A stretch of DNA of 64,000 bases from positions 613,717 to 677,716 of the forward strand of contig NZ_VLLE01000005.1 in NCBI RefSeq assembly GCF_007830055.1, written 5' to 3'. A model generated the notes under the pieces. That model saw only the letters and a list, made by a program, of their open reading frames with translations, was not told the DNA's origin and made no database searches. The DNA is from Lacibacter cauensis. Lineage in GTDB: Bacteria > Bacteroidota > Bacteroidia > Chitinophagales > Chitinophagaceae. Numbering within the stretch: position 1 is the stretch's first letter; every line of letters starts with the position of its first letter. Both the position numbers and the translations under genes were made by a program. Positions 9,008 to 18,080 of this stretch are shown here, piece after piece.

Positions 9008-11569
9008 ATGAACCCAACTAAAACGGCTGCAGGCATTAAAAATTGCCTCTCCAAAGTTACCCTGCTTCTTTCATTCCTGTCGGTTTCCGTTACAGTTTCT
9101 GCACAAATCAAGCCAACAACTGCAGACGAACGGCAGAAGGGAATGGTTGTACGCAAAGCGCTTGAACAGAAATCATTATTGAAAGAGGCGAAGTTTCGCA
9201 ACATTGGCCCAACAGTTATGAGCGGACGTGTAACGGATGTGGAAGTAAATCCCCAAGATCCAACTGAGTTTTATGTGGCCTACGCCAGTGGTGGTTTGTG
9301 GCAAACAAAAAACAATGGCCAGTCGTTTACACCCATTTTCGATAACGAAGATGTAATGACCATTGGTGATATTGCGGTGAAATGGTATGGCAGCCGTGTA
9401 ATCTGGGTTGGTACCGGTGAGGTAAACAGCAGCCGCTCATCGTACGCCGGTAATGGTGTGTACAAAAGCAGCGATAACGGTAAAACATGGGAGTATTTAG
9501 GTTTACCCGAAAGTCATCATATTGGCAAAATACAATTACACCCAACCGATCCCAACACAGCATGGGTAGCAGCATTGGGTCATTTGTATTCGCCCAACAA
9601 AGAACGTGGTGTTTATAAAACCGTTGATGGTGGTAAAACATGGAAGCTTACACTTTCGGTAGACGAAAATACCGGTGCTGTTGAAATGGAAATGAACCCC
9701 AACAACCCGAACGAACTGTATGCTGCCATGTGGCACCGTACTCGTCGTGGCTGGAGTTTTACCGAAAGCGGTCCTACAAGTGGTATTTATAAAAGTACCG
9801 ATGGCGGTAATACCTGGAGTTTGATGACTGCACCGGGCAGTGGTTTTGCCGAAGGCAAGAAACTGGGCCGTATTGGTTTAAGTGTGTATGCACAAAACCC
9901 CAATATTGTGTATGCGGTTATTGATAATTACGATGCAGTAACTGATACCAGCAGAAAGCAAAAAGCCGATACCGGTTTGCAGCTGAAAGATTTTAAAACC
10001 ATGACCAGCGAACAGTTGCTGAACATGGAAAACAATAAGCTGGATACATTTATGCGCAAGCAACGTTTTCCGGCAAAGTATACGGCAGCTGTGGTGAAGG
10101 AGATGGTGAAGGCAGGCAAAATACAACCGGTTGCGTTGTGGGATTATTTTGATGCCGGTGATGATGGTTTCAGCGGTAGTGTAAAAGGTTGCGAAGTGTA
10201 TCGCAGCGATGACGCCGGTAAAACATGGAAGCTCATTAACAATAAACTGCCGCAGGCATTCAGTACCTACGGGTATTATTTTGCAAAGATCTATGTGTCG
10301 CCCATGAATGTTGATAAGATTGTAGTGCTGGGTGTAAGTGCATGGATGAGTACCGATGGCGGTAAAAGTTTTAAAACAATTGATGGCCGCAATGTGCATT
10401 CCGATCATCATGCACTTTGGTTCAATCCAAAAAAGGATAGTCACATGATCAATGGGAACGATGGTGGTATCAACATTACATACGATGATGGTGCCAACTG
10501 GTTTAAAGCCAACACGCCATCAGTTGCACAGTTTTATGCCATTACGGTTGATGATGCGAAGCCTTACAATGTGTATGGTGGTTTGCAGGATAACGGCAGC
10601 TGGTATGGCCCAAGCAATAACCGTGAAACAGTTGACTGGCACGACAACGGCAACTATGCCTTTAAATCAATTGGTGGTGGCGATGGAATGCAGGTACAGG
10701 TTGATACACGAGATAACAAAACAGTGTACACCGGTTCGCAGTTTGGTGCCTATATCCGTGGCGATAAAACAAACATGTTTCAATCGAGAGTAAGTGTGCG
10801 TCCGCAACACGAACTGGGCGATAAACCACTTCGCTTCAACTGGCAATCGCCGATCCTGTTATCAAAACACAACCAGGATGTATTTTATTTCGGTACTAAC
10901 CGCTTTCACCGCAGTTTAAATAAAGGGGAGCAGTCGGTTAACATGAGTGGCGATTTAACAGGTGGCAAGCGTGAAGGCAATGTGCCCTTTGGAACATTGG
11001 TAACCATCAGCGAATCGCCTTTGCGTTTTGGTTTAATTTATACCGGCAGCGATGATGGTTTTATTCATGTAAGCAAAGATGGTGGTTACAGCTGGACGGC
11101 GATCCATTCCAAATTACCAAAAACAGTACAAGGCTTGTATGTAAGCCGGGTAGTTGCATCAAAATACAAAGAGAGCAGGGTATATGTTACACTGAACGGT
11201 TACCGCAACGATCATTTCAATGCATGGGTATTTGTAAGTGATGATTATGGTGCCACCTGGAAACAGTTGTTTACCGATTTGCCTGCAGAGCCCGTGAATG
11301 TGTTGCGTGAAGATCCGAAAAACGAAAACCTGTTATACGTTGGTACAGATCATGGTTTGTATGTATCGATTGATGGCGGCGCCAGCAGCATGGCATGGAT
11401 GAGCGAACTGCCAAGAGTGGCCATCCACGATATTGCTATACAGGAGCGTGAAAACGAAATTGTGCTGGGTACACATGGTCGTGGTATTTACATTGCTTCT
11501 TTAAGCGAAGCACAAAAACTGGCCAGCGATAAAGCCTATTACGAAAAGAAAAAGAGTGAAGTAAAATAA
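9008..11569 (+). CDS. VPS10/sortilin-like BNR-repeat protein, exported
   Basis: 853 residues with a signal peptide ending VTVSAQ near residue 33. The body is a beta-propeller with at least nine Asp-box/BNR motifs of the form S-x-D-x-G-x-T-W (SSDNGKTW, TVDGGKTW, STDGGNTW, SDDAGKTW, STDGGKSF, SKDGGYSW, SDDYGATW and others) spread from about residue 155 to 790. This architecture is typical of the large secreted VPS10/glycosyl-hydrolase BNR proteins of Bacteroidota. They probably bind glycans or proteins; enzymatic activity is not shown by the motifs. Family members often run past 1,000 residues, so this is a short version. A strong terminator follows. Confidence 0.85.
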   Translation: MNPTKTAAGIKNCLSKVTLLLSFLSVSVTVSAQIKPTTADERQKGMVVRKALEQKSLLKEAKFRNIGPTVMSGRVTDVEVNPQDPTEFYVAYASGGLWQTKNNGQSFTPIFDNEDVMTIGDIAVKWYGSRVIWVGTGEVNSSRSSYAGNGVYKSSDNGKTWEYLGLPESHHIGKIQLHPTDPNTAWVAALGHLYSPNKERGVYKTVDGGKTWKLTLSVDENTGAVEMEMNPNNPNELYAAMWHRTRRGWSFTESGPTSGIYKSTDGGNTWSLMTAPGSGFAEGKKLGRIGLSVYAQNPNIVYAVIDNYDAVTDTSRKQKADTGLQLKDFKTMTSEQLLNMENNKLDTFMRKQRFPAKYTAAVVKEMVKAGKIQPVALWDYFDAGDDGFSGSVKGCEVYRSDDAGKTWKLINNKLPQAFSTYGYYFAKIYVSPMNVDKIVVLGVSAWMSTDGGKSFKTIDGRNVHSDHHALWFNPKKDSHMINGNDGGINITYDDGANWFKANTPSVAQFYAITVDDAKPYNVYGGLQDNGSWYGPSNNRETVDWHDNGNYAFKSIGGGDGMQVQVDTRDNKTVYTGSQFGAYIRGDKTNMFQSRVSVRPQHELGDKPLRFNWQSPILLSKHNQDVFYFGTNRFHRSLNKGEQSVNMSGDLTGGKREGNVPFGTLVTISESPLRFGLIYTGSDDGFIHVSKDGGYSWTAIHSKLPKTVQGLYVSRVVASKYKESRVYVTLNGYRNDHFNAWVFVSDDYGATWKQLFTDLPAEPVNVLREDPKNENLLYVGTDHGLYVSIDGGASSMAWMSELPRVAIHDIAIQERENEIVLGTHGRGIYIASLSEAQKLASDKAYYEKKKSEVK

Positions 11570-11617
11570 AAAGCCGGTATAGTAGTACCCGATACAAAAC
11601 GAAGAAAGAAGTCATCT

Positions 11618-11655
11618 GCCCGCTTGCTGATAGCTGCAAGCGGGCAGTTTTTTTT
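11618..11655 (+). terminator. Rho-independent terminator after the VPS10/BNR gene
   Basis: A 10-bp stem GCCCGCTTGC / GCAAGCGGGC with an 8-nt loop is followed directly by a run of T, 49 bp after the stop codon. Confidence 0.85.
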
Positions 11656-11750
11656 ACAGAAACAGATAGATAAGATTAAAACCGTTTGTCATACAGCCAA
11701 CAATATTGCCGGTAATTTGTAGTATTTTGATGATTCAAAAAATAACAAAT

Positions 11751-12260
11751 ATGAAACGTATGTTCCGTTTGCTGCCTTTCTTATTCGTATTGGTTACAGT
11801 AACCGCTTGTGCACAGGATAATAAAAAACCAAGTCCACCCGCATCAACCGAATTTAAAAGCGGCGCAGCTACTATTAAAATCAATTATAGCGCACCTTCT
11901 GTAAAAGGTCGGGAAATTTGGGGTAAGCTGGTGCCTTATGGCGAAGTATGGCGTGCAGGTGCCAACGAAGCAACAACCTTTGAAACCGATAAGGATATTA
12001 AAGTGGAAGGTAAAACCTTGCCTGCAGGTAAGTACGCTTTCTTTACCATTCCCGGCGAAAAAGAGTGGACGATTATCTTTAACAAAACAGCCAAGCAATG
12101 GGGCGCTTACAGTTACAAGCAAGCCGATGATGTGTTGCGTGTAACCGTAAAACCTGCTGCTTCAGCATCAGCCAACGAAGTATTGAAGTATGAAGGCACA
12201 AAATCAAGCTTCTCTTTGTTATGGGAAAAGCTGGAAGTAAAGGTAAAAATTGAAGGATAG
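11751..12260 (+). CDS. DUF2911 domain protein
   Basis: 169 residues from ATG 11751, chosen over an upstream in-frame ATG because it gives a signal peptide (hydrophobic stretch, then VTVTACAQ, which can be read as a lipobox). The mature protein matches DUF2911, a Bacteroidota family of unknown function: the SPPAS start, YSAPSVKGREIWG, LVPYGEVWRAGANEAT, LPAGKYAFFTIPGEKEW and the closing KLEVKVKI. It is flanked by terminators on both sides, so it is probably transcribed alone. Confidence 0.88.
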   Translation: MKRMFRLLPFLFVLVTVTACAQDNKKPSPPASTEFKSGAATIKINYSAPSVKGREIWGKLVPYGEVWRAGANEATTFETDKDIKVEGKTLPAGKYAFFTIPGEKEWTIIFNKTAKQWGAYSYKQADDVLRVTVKPAASASANEVLKYEGTKSSFSLLWEKLEVKVKIEG

Positions 12261-12290
12261 TCTTTCAACCATCAATGTATATGTTCCCGA

Positions 12291-12315
12291 TCCCTCCGCA
12301 CTGCGGAGGGATTTT
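12291..12315 (+). terminator. Terminator after the DUF2911 gene
   Basis: TCCCTCCG / CGGAGGGA stem with a 5-nt loop, followed by TTTT, 30 bp after the stop codon. Confidence 0.75.
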
Positions 12316-12387
12316 GCATTTCACAGCTTATCCACAACGCAAGCCGGGCTTGCTTCTTCCATCAATTAATGAGTAGTTTGCAGCAGT

Positions 12388-13248
12388 ATGCAGGATACAA
12401 GGAATGTTTTACTGGTAATTGTTTCACTTTGCCTGGTGGCCACCTGGGGTTATCATTTGTATGATAAGAACAGGTATGCTGCCGATATGAAAGCAGTAGT
12501 GCCGGTGAAAGATTCATTGCTGTTGCAAAGCCGCATCAACGATTCGTTACGTTCGGCATACAATACATTGTTGCAACAGATGGATTCTTCCCGCAATGCC
12601 GTTCAAACAGATACCAGCACTACTGTTGTTGGAGCAAGTGAAATAGACAGTTTACGTACTGAAATTGCCGCCATTCTTGCCATTAACGATATTACCAAAG
12701 AAGATCTGAAACGAGCCGAGCAGAAAATAAAGCAGTTGCAGCAAAGGTTGGCGCAAAATGCAGGCACAACTGCTCAGGTGCCTGTTGATAACCGCACAAC
12801 AGTAGCTGTAACCTCTGCTGCCAAAACTGATAATAACAGTAAACCTCAACCCAACGAAGTGCAGTATGCAGTTTCCGGTATCAGTTTCCGTGCTATGGAA
12901 AGAGGGAGAGAGTTGCCCACAGCCAAAGCCGATGCGGCAGGTTATTTGAATGTTGGAGCGGCTGTACAAACAGCATCGGCCACTACAGCAGAAACAGAAG
13001 TGTTTATGGTCATCACCGATCCTTCGGGTGATGTAATACAGGACGACCCCTGGCAATCGGGGATGTTTACAATGGCTAACGACGACAGGCAGGCCTACAC
13101 ACGTAAAGCAAAAGTGCAGGCAAAAAAAGGAGAGCCGGGTCGTTTTGCTGTCAATCTCAAACTGCCCGAGTTTTCGAAGGGAGCGTACAGTGTGCAATTT
13201 TATCTCAATGGTGTACGTGTCGGCCGCAGCGAACTTCGTTTAAACTGA
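12388..13248 (+). CDS. Membrane-anchored coiled-coil protein with C-terminal beta domain
   Basis: 286 residues. One N-terminal membrane segment (about 7-21) is not followed by a cleavage motif, so it is probably an anchor. Residues 38-125 are coiled coil (Leu-rich heptads, LRTEIAAILAIN through LKRAEQKIKQLQQRL). A Thr/Asn-rich linker follows, and residues 150-286 look like an immunoglobulin-like beta domain ending GAYSVQFYLNGVRVG. I do not recognise a named family. It precedes the exported ASKHA protein gene by about 100 bp on the same strand with no terminator between, so the two may be co-expressed. Confidence 0.65.
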   Translation: MQDTRNVLLVIVSLCLVATWGYHLYDKNRYAADMKAVVPVKDSLLLQSRINDSLRSAYNTLLQQMDSSRNAVQTDTSTTVVGASEIDSLRTEIAAILAINDITKEDLKRAEQKIKQLQQRLAQNAGTTAQVPVDNRTTVAVTSAAKTDNNSKPQPNEVQYAVSGISFRAMERGRELPTAKADAAGYLNVGAAVQTASATTAETEVFMVITDPSGDVIQDDPWQSGMFTMANDDRQAYTRKAKVQAKKGEPGRFAVNLKLPEFSKGAYSVQFYLNGVRVGRSELRLN

Positions 13249-13350
13249 TTGGAGGTTAAGCACATTTTTTTCACAGTTGCTGTTTGCAATCAGCGCAAAC
13301 CCTTAATCGGCTTTTGATTGTATTACTTTTACCCAAACTTACATGTTGCT

Positions 13351-14493
13351 ATGTTGAAAACGAAAAGTCGAGTGTTACTTGTGCTGTTACTTTTGGTTAG
13401 TGCTGTTGTTGTTACTGCGCAAACAAGTACGGCACGCAATTTAAAATTGCCCAACCTGTATGCCGGTATAGAAGTAGGCTCGAAAGGCGTGAAGATGAGT
13501 TTGATTGAGTTGACACGCAGTGCAGAAACAGGTAATAGTTTTACCATTGTAAAAGATACCAGCGTAAACACCGACTTTATTTCGTTTACATCGGCTACGT
13601 TTGATGCTACGCTGGAAGGGTTGACGGCCTTGTATAACGTAGCACTTACAAAATATAATATTCCAACAAAACGGGTCTTCACTGTTATCAGCAGTGGTGT
13701 TAAGCAGCAAGCTGAAAAAGAAAAGAAAACCGAATCGATTGCAAAACTCATCTCAGCCTTTCAAACAAAAATTAATGAACCCGGCCGTTTGGTAGAAGTG
13801 GTGGATGTAATGCAGGAAGCGAAGCTTTCGCATTTGGGCATTGTACCCTTAAGTCGCAGGTACACTACCTTCTTAATTGATATTGGCAGTGGTAATACCA
13901 AAGGTGGTTTTTTCCCGTATGGTAATGACAGCTATTTCTATTTGTTTCAGTTGAATTGGGGAACAAAGAGTACGGCAAATGCTGCAGACAAATTAAGCGG
14001 CGACGATAAATCGTTACAGAATTACAGTAAACAACTGCAACGTGTAGCAGCCAATGCAGAGAACACAGATATTACGTATGCTGTTAACACAAGCGGCAGC
14101 TATCCTGTAAGCGATCATATTGCCTTCAGTGGTGGTATTGCGTGGGCTACTGCAACGTTATTGTATCCAGAGCTGAGTAACAATCCCATCATTCCTGTTA
14201 CGTACGAAGATGTAGAACGTTTTACCAAACGTGTGAGTGAAAATTTTTCATCATTAAGTGAAGCGTACCTGGTAAGTAAGTTGGGTAATGGTAAGTGGGA
14301 TAAAAAACTTGTAGGCGAAGAAATTAAACGGGTGCATTCGGTGTTCGATCAAAAAGCATTGATGGCGGGCAGTGCATTATTGCTGCGTATTATGCGCCAG
14401 TTTAAATCGGTAAACGAAGCCAAACAGTTTTATTTAATTAAGAACGGACAGGTTGGTTGGGTATCGGCCTATGTTACCGAAGCTACAGATTAG
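13351..14493 (+). CDS. Exported ASKHA-fold (actin/Ppx-GppA-like) protein
   Basis: 380 residues from ATG 13351; an in-frame start at 13318 would spoil the signal peptide. A classical signal peptide ends VVVTAQ at about residue 24. The mature part has the two phosphate loops of the actin/Hsp70/sugar-kinase fold: YAGIEVGSKGVKMSL near residue 40 and FLIDIGSGNTKGGFF near residue 180, plus FSGGIAW near 265, in the order found in Ppx/GppA phosphatases. Export of such a fold is odd because the periplasm lacks ATP; polyphosphate or another ligand is possible. Function unknown. Confidence 0.7.
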   Translation: MLKTKSRVLLVLLLLVSAVVVTAQTSTARNLKLPNLYAGIEVGSKGVKMSLIELTRSAETGNSFTIVKDTSVNTDFISFTSATFDATLEGLTALYNVALTKYNIPTKRVFTVISSGVKQQAEKEKKTESIAKLISAFQTKINEPGRLVEVVDVMQEAKLSHLGIVPLSRRYTTFLIDIGSGNTKGGFFPYGNDSYFYLFQLNWGTKSTANAADKLSGDDKSLQNYSKQLQRVAANAENTDITYAVNTSGSYPVSDHIAFSGGIAWATATLLYPELSNNPIIPVTYEDVERFTKRVSENFSSLSEAYLVSKLGNGKWDKKLVGEEIKRVHSVFDQKALMAGSALLLRIMRQFKSVNEAKQFYLIKNGQVGWVSAYVTEATD

Positions 14494-14525
14494 TTTGTGT
14501 ACTTGCCCCTTGTTTATATAAAGAG

Positions 14526-14548
14526 CTCCGCAGTTGCGGAGTTTTTTT
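14526..14548 (+). terminator. Terminator after the ASKHA-fold gene
   Basis: CTCCGCA / TGCGGAG stem at 14526-14541 with a tight loop, then seven T. Confidence 0.8.
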
Positions 14549-14703
14549 ATGCACTGTATTAAACGTTGTTGCTTTTGTTTTGTCAGAAAATCCGCTTGGC
14601 TGTTTGTTGCGTATACAACTACAGTTGATTCATTCAGCTATACGGTGCATGCTGTATAATTATTTTGGCATGGTGTTTGGCAAACAAGAAAAAAATTACG
14701 TTT

Positions 14704-15396
14704 ATGAAAATGAAAATCATTTGTCTTATCATGTTCGCTGCCGTTGTTGGCAGTGCATCTGCCCAGGAATCATCAGTGTTTTTAAAAGCGGGTTTTAACA
14801 TGGCCAATGTATCTGTTACAGATGGTGGCGATGTTGATGAGGCCCGTATGTTACCAAGTTTTCATGTAGGCTTGCAGGGCGATATTCCTGTTATCAAAAA
14901 TATTTTATCTATTCAACCGGGATTGTTGTTTACAGGAAAGGGTTCTAAAGTGCAGAGTGGTACGCAAGGTTCCAATGGTTATTTTAAGGCGTCAACTAAT
15001 CCTTATTACATTGAAGTGCCCGTAAACGTAGTAGTGAAAGCTCCGTTGGGAGATGGTGCAAAGTTTTTTGTTGGTGCAGGTCCGTATGCCGCTATGGGAA
15101 TTGCAGGTAAACGTAAACTCGAATACCAGGCGTTGAATATTGTTTATAACAGAACCGATAATATTGAATTTTCAAATGATGATCCAACTACATCTGGAGA
15201 AGAGGGTGCAGGTTATGGTATTCTTCGCCGCTTTGATTATGGTTTAAACGGAACCATCGGCTTTGAAGGTAAAACCGCCATGTTCTCAGTGAACTATGGT
15301 TTAGGCCTGGCTAAACTGCAGTCCGGTGCAGATAATAATGCTGATGCAAACAATAAACACAGAGTATTGAGCTTTACAATTGGCTTTAGATTGTAA
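14704..15396 (+). CDS. Outer-membrane beta-barrel protein (porin-like)
   Basis: 230 residues from ATG 14704, which gives the signal peptide ending GSASAQ; an earlier in-frame start at 14665 adds a basic extension. The mature part has the pattern of the PF13568-type eight-strand barrels of Bacteroidota: FLKAGFNMANVSV, FHVGLQGDIPV, LSIQPGLLFTGKGSK, YYIEVPVNVVVKAP, KFFVGAGPYAAMGIAGK and a final strand RVLSFTIGFRL ending in an aromatic/Leu pair as barrels do. Expected location: outer membrane. Function unknown. Confidence 0.85.
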   Translation: MKMKIICLIMFAAVVGSASAQESSVFLKAGFNMANVSVTDGGDVDEARMLPSFHVGLQGDIPVIKNILSIQPGLLFTGKGSKVQSGTQGSNGYFKASTNPYYIEVPVNVVVKAPLGDGAKFFVGAGPYAAMGIAGKRKLEYQALNIVYNRTDNIEFSNDDPTTSGEEGAGYGILRRFDYGLNGTIGFEGKTAMFSVNYGLGLAKLQSGADNNADANNKHRVLSFTIGFRL

Positions 15397-15444
15397 AGGT
15401 GAAGCTGACAGTTACCGGCTACAACAATCACTCCATCATAAATT

Positions 15445-15476
15445 AAAGAGGCGTACTGTTTTCAGTACGCCTCTTT
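15445..15476. terminator. Bidirectional terminator between barrel gene and tex
   Basis: GAGGCGTACTG-TTTT-CAGTACGCCTC, an 11-bp perfect stem flanked by AAA on the left and TTT on the right, lies between two convergent genes and can serve both. Confidence 0.85.
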
Positions 15477-15511
15477 GTATTCGCTTATTGCTTAAAGCTG
15501 TCAGCTTACAT

Positions 15512-17755
15512 CTATTTTTTAAACTTATTCTTCAATGCAGCCAATGCATCATTTACACTGAGGTTGCTTAAGTCCTCTTCTTTCTTTTGGAATCTTGTGC
15601 CTTGTACTTGTCCCTTGAGCCTTGTGCCTCGTGCCGGAGCTTCCTGTGTTTGCTTAATGGATAAGGCAATACGCTTCCGTACAAGATCTACCTCCACCAC
15701 TTTTACCATCACTTTATCGTTGAGCTTTAATTTCTCTGCCGGATCAGTAATATAGTCGTGTGAAATTTCTGAAACGTGTACAAGGCCATCTTGCTTTACA
15801 CCTATGTCAACAAAAGCACCGAAACGTGTGAGGTTGGTGACAATGCCGGGAATAACCATACCAGGTGTAACTTCTTCAATGCTGAAAATGTTGGCATATT
15901 CAAACACCTGTGCTTCGCTGCGGGGATCAAGACCGGGTTTTGCCAATTCTTTTAAGATATCGTTGATGGTTAATTCTCCAATGGTTTCGCTTACATATTT
16001 TTTAGCGTTGATCTGTTTTACCGTTGCTTCATTGCCCACCAGTTCTTCCAACTTCACCTGTAAATCTTCCGCCATTTTTTCTACTACCGCATACGCTTCG
16101 GGATGCACGGCACTTTTATCCAATGCATTTTCGCCATCGTTGATGCGTAAGAAACCGGCGCATTGTTCAAATGCTTTATCACCAAGGCGTGGAACTTTCA
16201 GCAACTGTTTGCGTGAAGTAAAACGACCGATCTCGTTTCTGTACTTTACAATATTTTCTGCAATGCTGCTGTTAATACCACTCACATAACTGAGCAAATG
16301 TTTACTGGCAGTATTTAAGTTTACACCTACCTGGTTTACACAACTTACTACAGTTTGATCGAGGCGTTCTTTTAAACGCACCTGGTTTACATCGTGCTGG
16401 TATTGGCCTACACCAATACTCTTCGGATCGATCTTTACCAATTCTGCTAATGGGTCCATTAAACGTCTGCCAATACTTACAGCTCCACGTACAGTAACAT
16501 CTTTATCCGGAAATTCTTCACGGGCTACTTCGCTTGCACTGTATACCGATGCACCATCTTCATTCACTAAGAAGATGGGTAAACCTAAGTTGAGTTTTTT
16601 AATGAATTGCTCGGTTTCTCTTCCTGCAGTACCATCGCCAATGGCAAATACCTGCGTATGATATTTATCTACTAAATGACGGATGGTATGTTCGGATGAA
16701 TACAATTTGCCCGGCTCATGGATGTAGATGAGATCGGTTGTTTGCAGTTCGCCTTTTTCATCAAGGCAAACAATTTTACAACCGGTACGGTAACCGGGAT
16801 CGATTGCCAATATACGTTTGCTGCCCAACGGACTGCTTAATAACAGCTGACGTAAATTTTCTGCAAACACAGTAATGGCTTCTTCATCACCTTTTTGTTT
16901 TAACTGCGAACGGAATTCTGTTTCAAGACTGGGTTGCAGTAAACGTTTGTAGGCATCTTTAATGGCACGCTTCACTTGTGCCGTAGAATCGTTCATGCCC
17001 TTTATAAATAAGCCATCAACTAATTCAATTGCCAGTTCTTCTTCGGGCTCAATGCTCATTTTTAAAATGCCTTCTGTAAAACCACGAAGTATAGCAAGAA
17101 TACGGTGCGATGGAATTTTATGCACCGGTTCACTGAAATCAAAATAGTCTTTGTATTTGGCGCCTTCTGTTTCTTTGTCTTTTAATACGCTGCTCTTTAC
17201 GAGTGCTTCATCTTCAAAAAACTTACGCAGCTTGGCACGCACCTGCGCATCCTCGTTCACCATTTCCGAAATAATATCTCTTGCTCCCTGCAATGCATCA
17301 TCGGCACTTGCTACTTTTTCGTTGATGAATGTTGCTGCCTGCTCAGCTACATTGATGTCTTTCTGTTCAAGCAATAACAAAGCCAAGGGTTCCAGTCCGT
17401 TTTCACGTGCTGTTTGTGCTTTTGTTTTACGCTTGGGTTTGTAGGGCAGATAAATATCTTCCAGCTCGTTTAACGTAGCAGCTTTGTCCAGTTTCTCCTG
17501 TAGTGCATCCGTCATTTTACCCTGCTCGGAAATTGTTTTTTCAATAAAAGCTTTACGTTCTGTAAACTCTTTCAGAAATTTTGATTGGTCCTGTATCTGC
17601 TGAATCGCTACCTCATCTAAGTTGCCTGTTTTATCCTTACGGTAACGGGCAATAAAGGGGATAGTGGCACCTTCGTTCAATAACTCCATTACGGCTTCTA
17701 CCTGCTGCACACGCAGGCTGAGTGAGCCTGCGATCTTTGATGAAAATTCTGTCAT
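15512..17755 (-). CDS. tex: Tex family RNA-binding transcription accessory protein
   Basis: 747 residues, a typical Tex length. It starts MTEFSSKIAGSLSL, continues with the N-terminal helical domain (ATIPFIARYRKDKTGNLDE), a YqgF/RNase-H-like domain near 320-450 (RILAIDPGYRTGCKI), helix-hairpin-helix motifs near 480-560 (LSYVSGINSSIAENIV, LLKVPRLGDKAFEQCAGFL), and a C-terminal S1 domain near 640-715 (GMVIPGIVTNLTRFGAFVDIG). Tex binds nucleic acids and influences transcription and virulence gene expression in other bacteria. It stands alone on the minus strand, with 325 bp to the divergent susC. Confidence 0.95.
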   Translation of the reverse strand: MTEFSSKIAGSLSLRVQQVEAVMELLNEGATIPFIARYRKDKTGNLDEVAIQQIQDQSKFLKEFTERKAFIEKTISEQGKMTDALQEKLDKAATLNELEDIYLPYKPKRKTKAQTARENGLEPLALLLLEQKDINVAEQAATFINEKVASADDALQGARDIISEMVNEDAQVRAKLRKFFEDEALVKSSVLKDKETEGAKYKDYFDFSEPVHKIPSHRILAILRGFTEGILKMSIEPEEELAIELVDGLFIKGMNDSTAQVKRAIKDAYKRLLQPSLETEFRSQLKQKGDEEAITVFAENLRQLLLSSPLGSKRILAIDPGYRTGCKIVCLDEKGELQTTDLIYIHEPGKLYSSEHTIRHLVDKYHTQVFAIGDGTAGRETEQFIKKLNLGLPIFLVNEDGASVYSASEVAREEFPDKDVTVRGAVSIGRRLMDPLAELVKIDPKSIGVGQYQHDVNQVRLKERLDQTVVSCVNQVGVNLNTASKHLLSYVSGINSSIAENIVKYRNEIGRFTSRKQLLKVPRLGDKAFEQCAGFLRINDGENALDKSAVHPEAYAVVEKMAEDLQVKLEELVGNEATVKQINAKKYVSETIGELTINDILKELAKPGLDPRSEAQVFEYANIFSIEEVTPGMVIPGIVTNLTRFGAFVDIGVKQDGLVHVSEISHDYITDPAEKLKLNDKVMVKVVEVDLVRKRIALSIKQTQEAPARGTRLKGQVQGTRFQKKEEDLSNLSVNDALAALKNKFKK

Positions 17756-18080
17756 TCTATCTACGTTGTCTTGTTAAAAAAGGGGGTGCAATATAAACCT
17801 GCTGACCAAGAAAAAAAATTTGTTCGTTTCAAACTCTTTCAGAAAAAATCTTTTTACATGACAGCAGTATGACAAACAAGCTGTTATTGTGTAAAAAAAT
17901 TACATAGGTATATTCATTCAAACTTGGTTTTTTACCTCTCGTCAAAAGTTGACACCGAAAGCGCAACATCACATCAATATGTTTTGTCATTCACTAACAG
18001 GTATACGTTATTTGCGTCCTGTTTTACTTAAGGTGTAGCTTAAGTAAGTTTTTATTTTTCACTTTAAAACCTCATCGTTC
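17756..18080. promoter_or_regulatory. 325-bp divergent control region between tex and susC
   Basis: No gene is present. A perfect 8-bp inverted repeat TACTTAAG-GTGTAG-CTTAAGTA lies at 18025-18046, 35 bp before the susC ATG. It could be an operator or a leader hairpin. I found no exact TAnnTTTG -7 box on the plus strand; TATGTTTTG at 17978-17986 is off by one base and is only a candidate. Confidence 0.4.

Noticed and set aside
17978..17986. TATGTTTTG as the susC promoter
   Set aside because: It is one base off TAnnTTTG and the spacing to a TTG element is about 26 bp, longer than expected; kept only as a remark.
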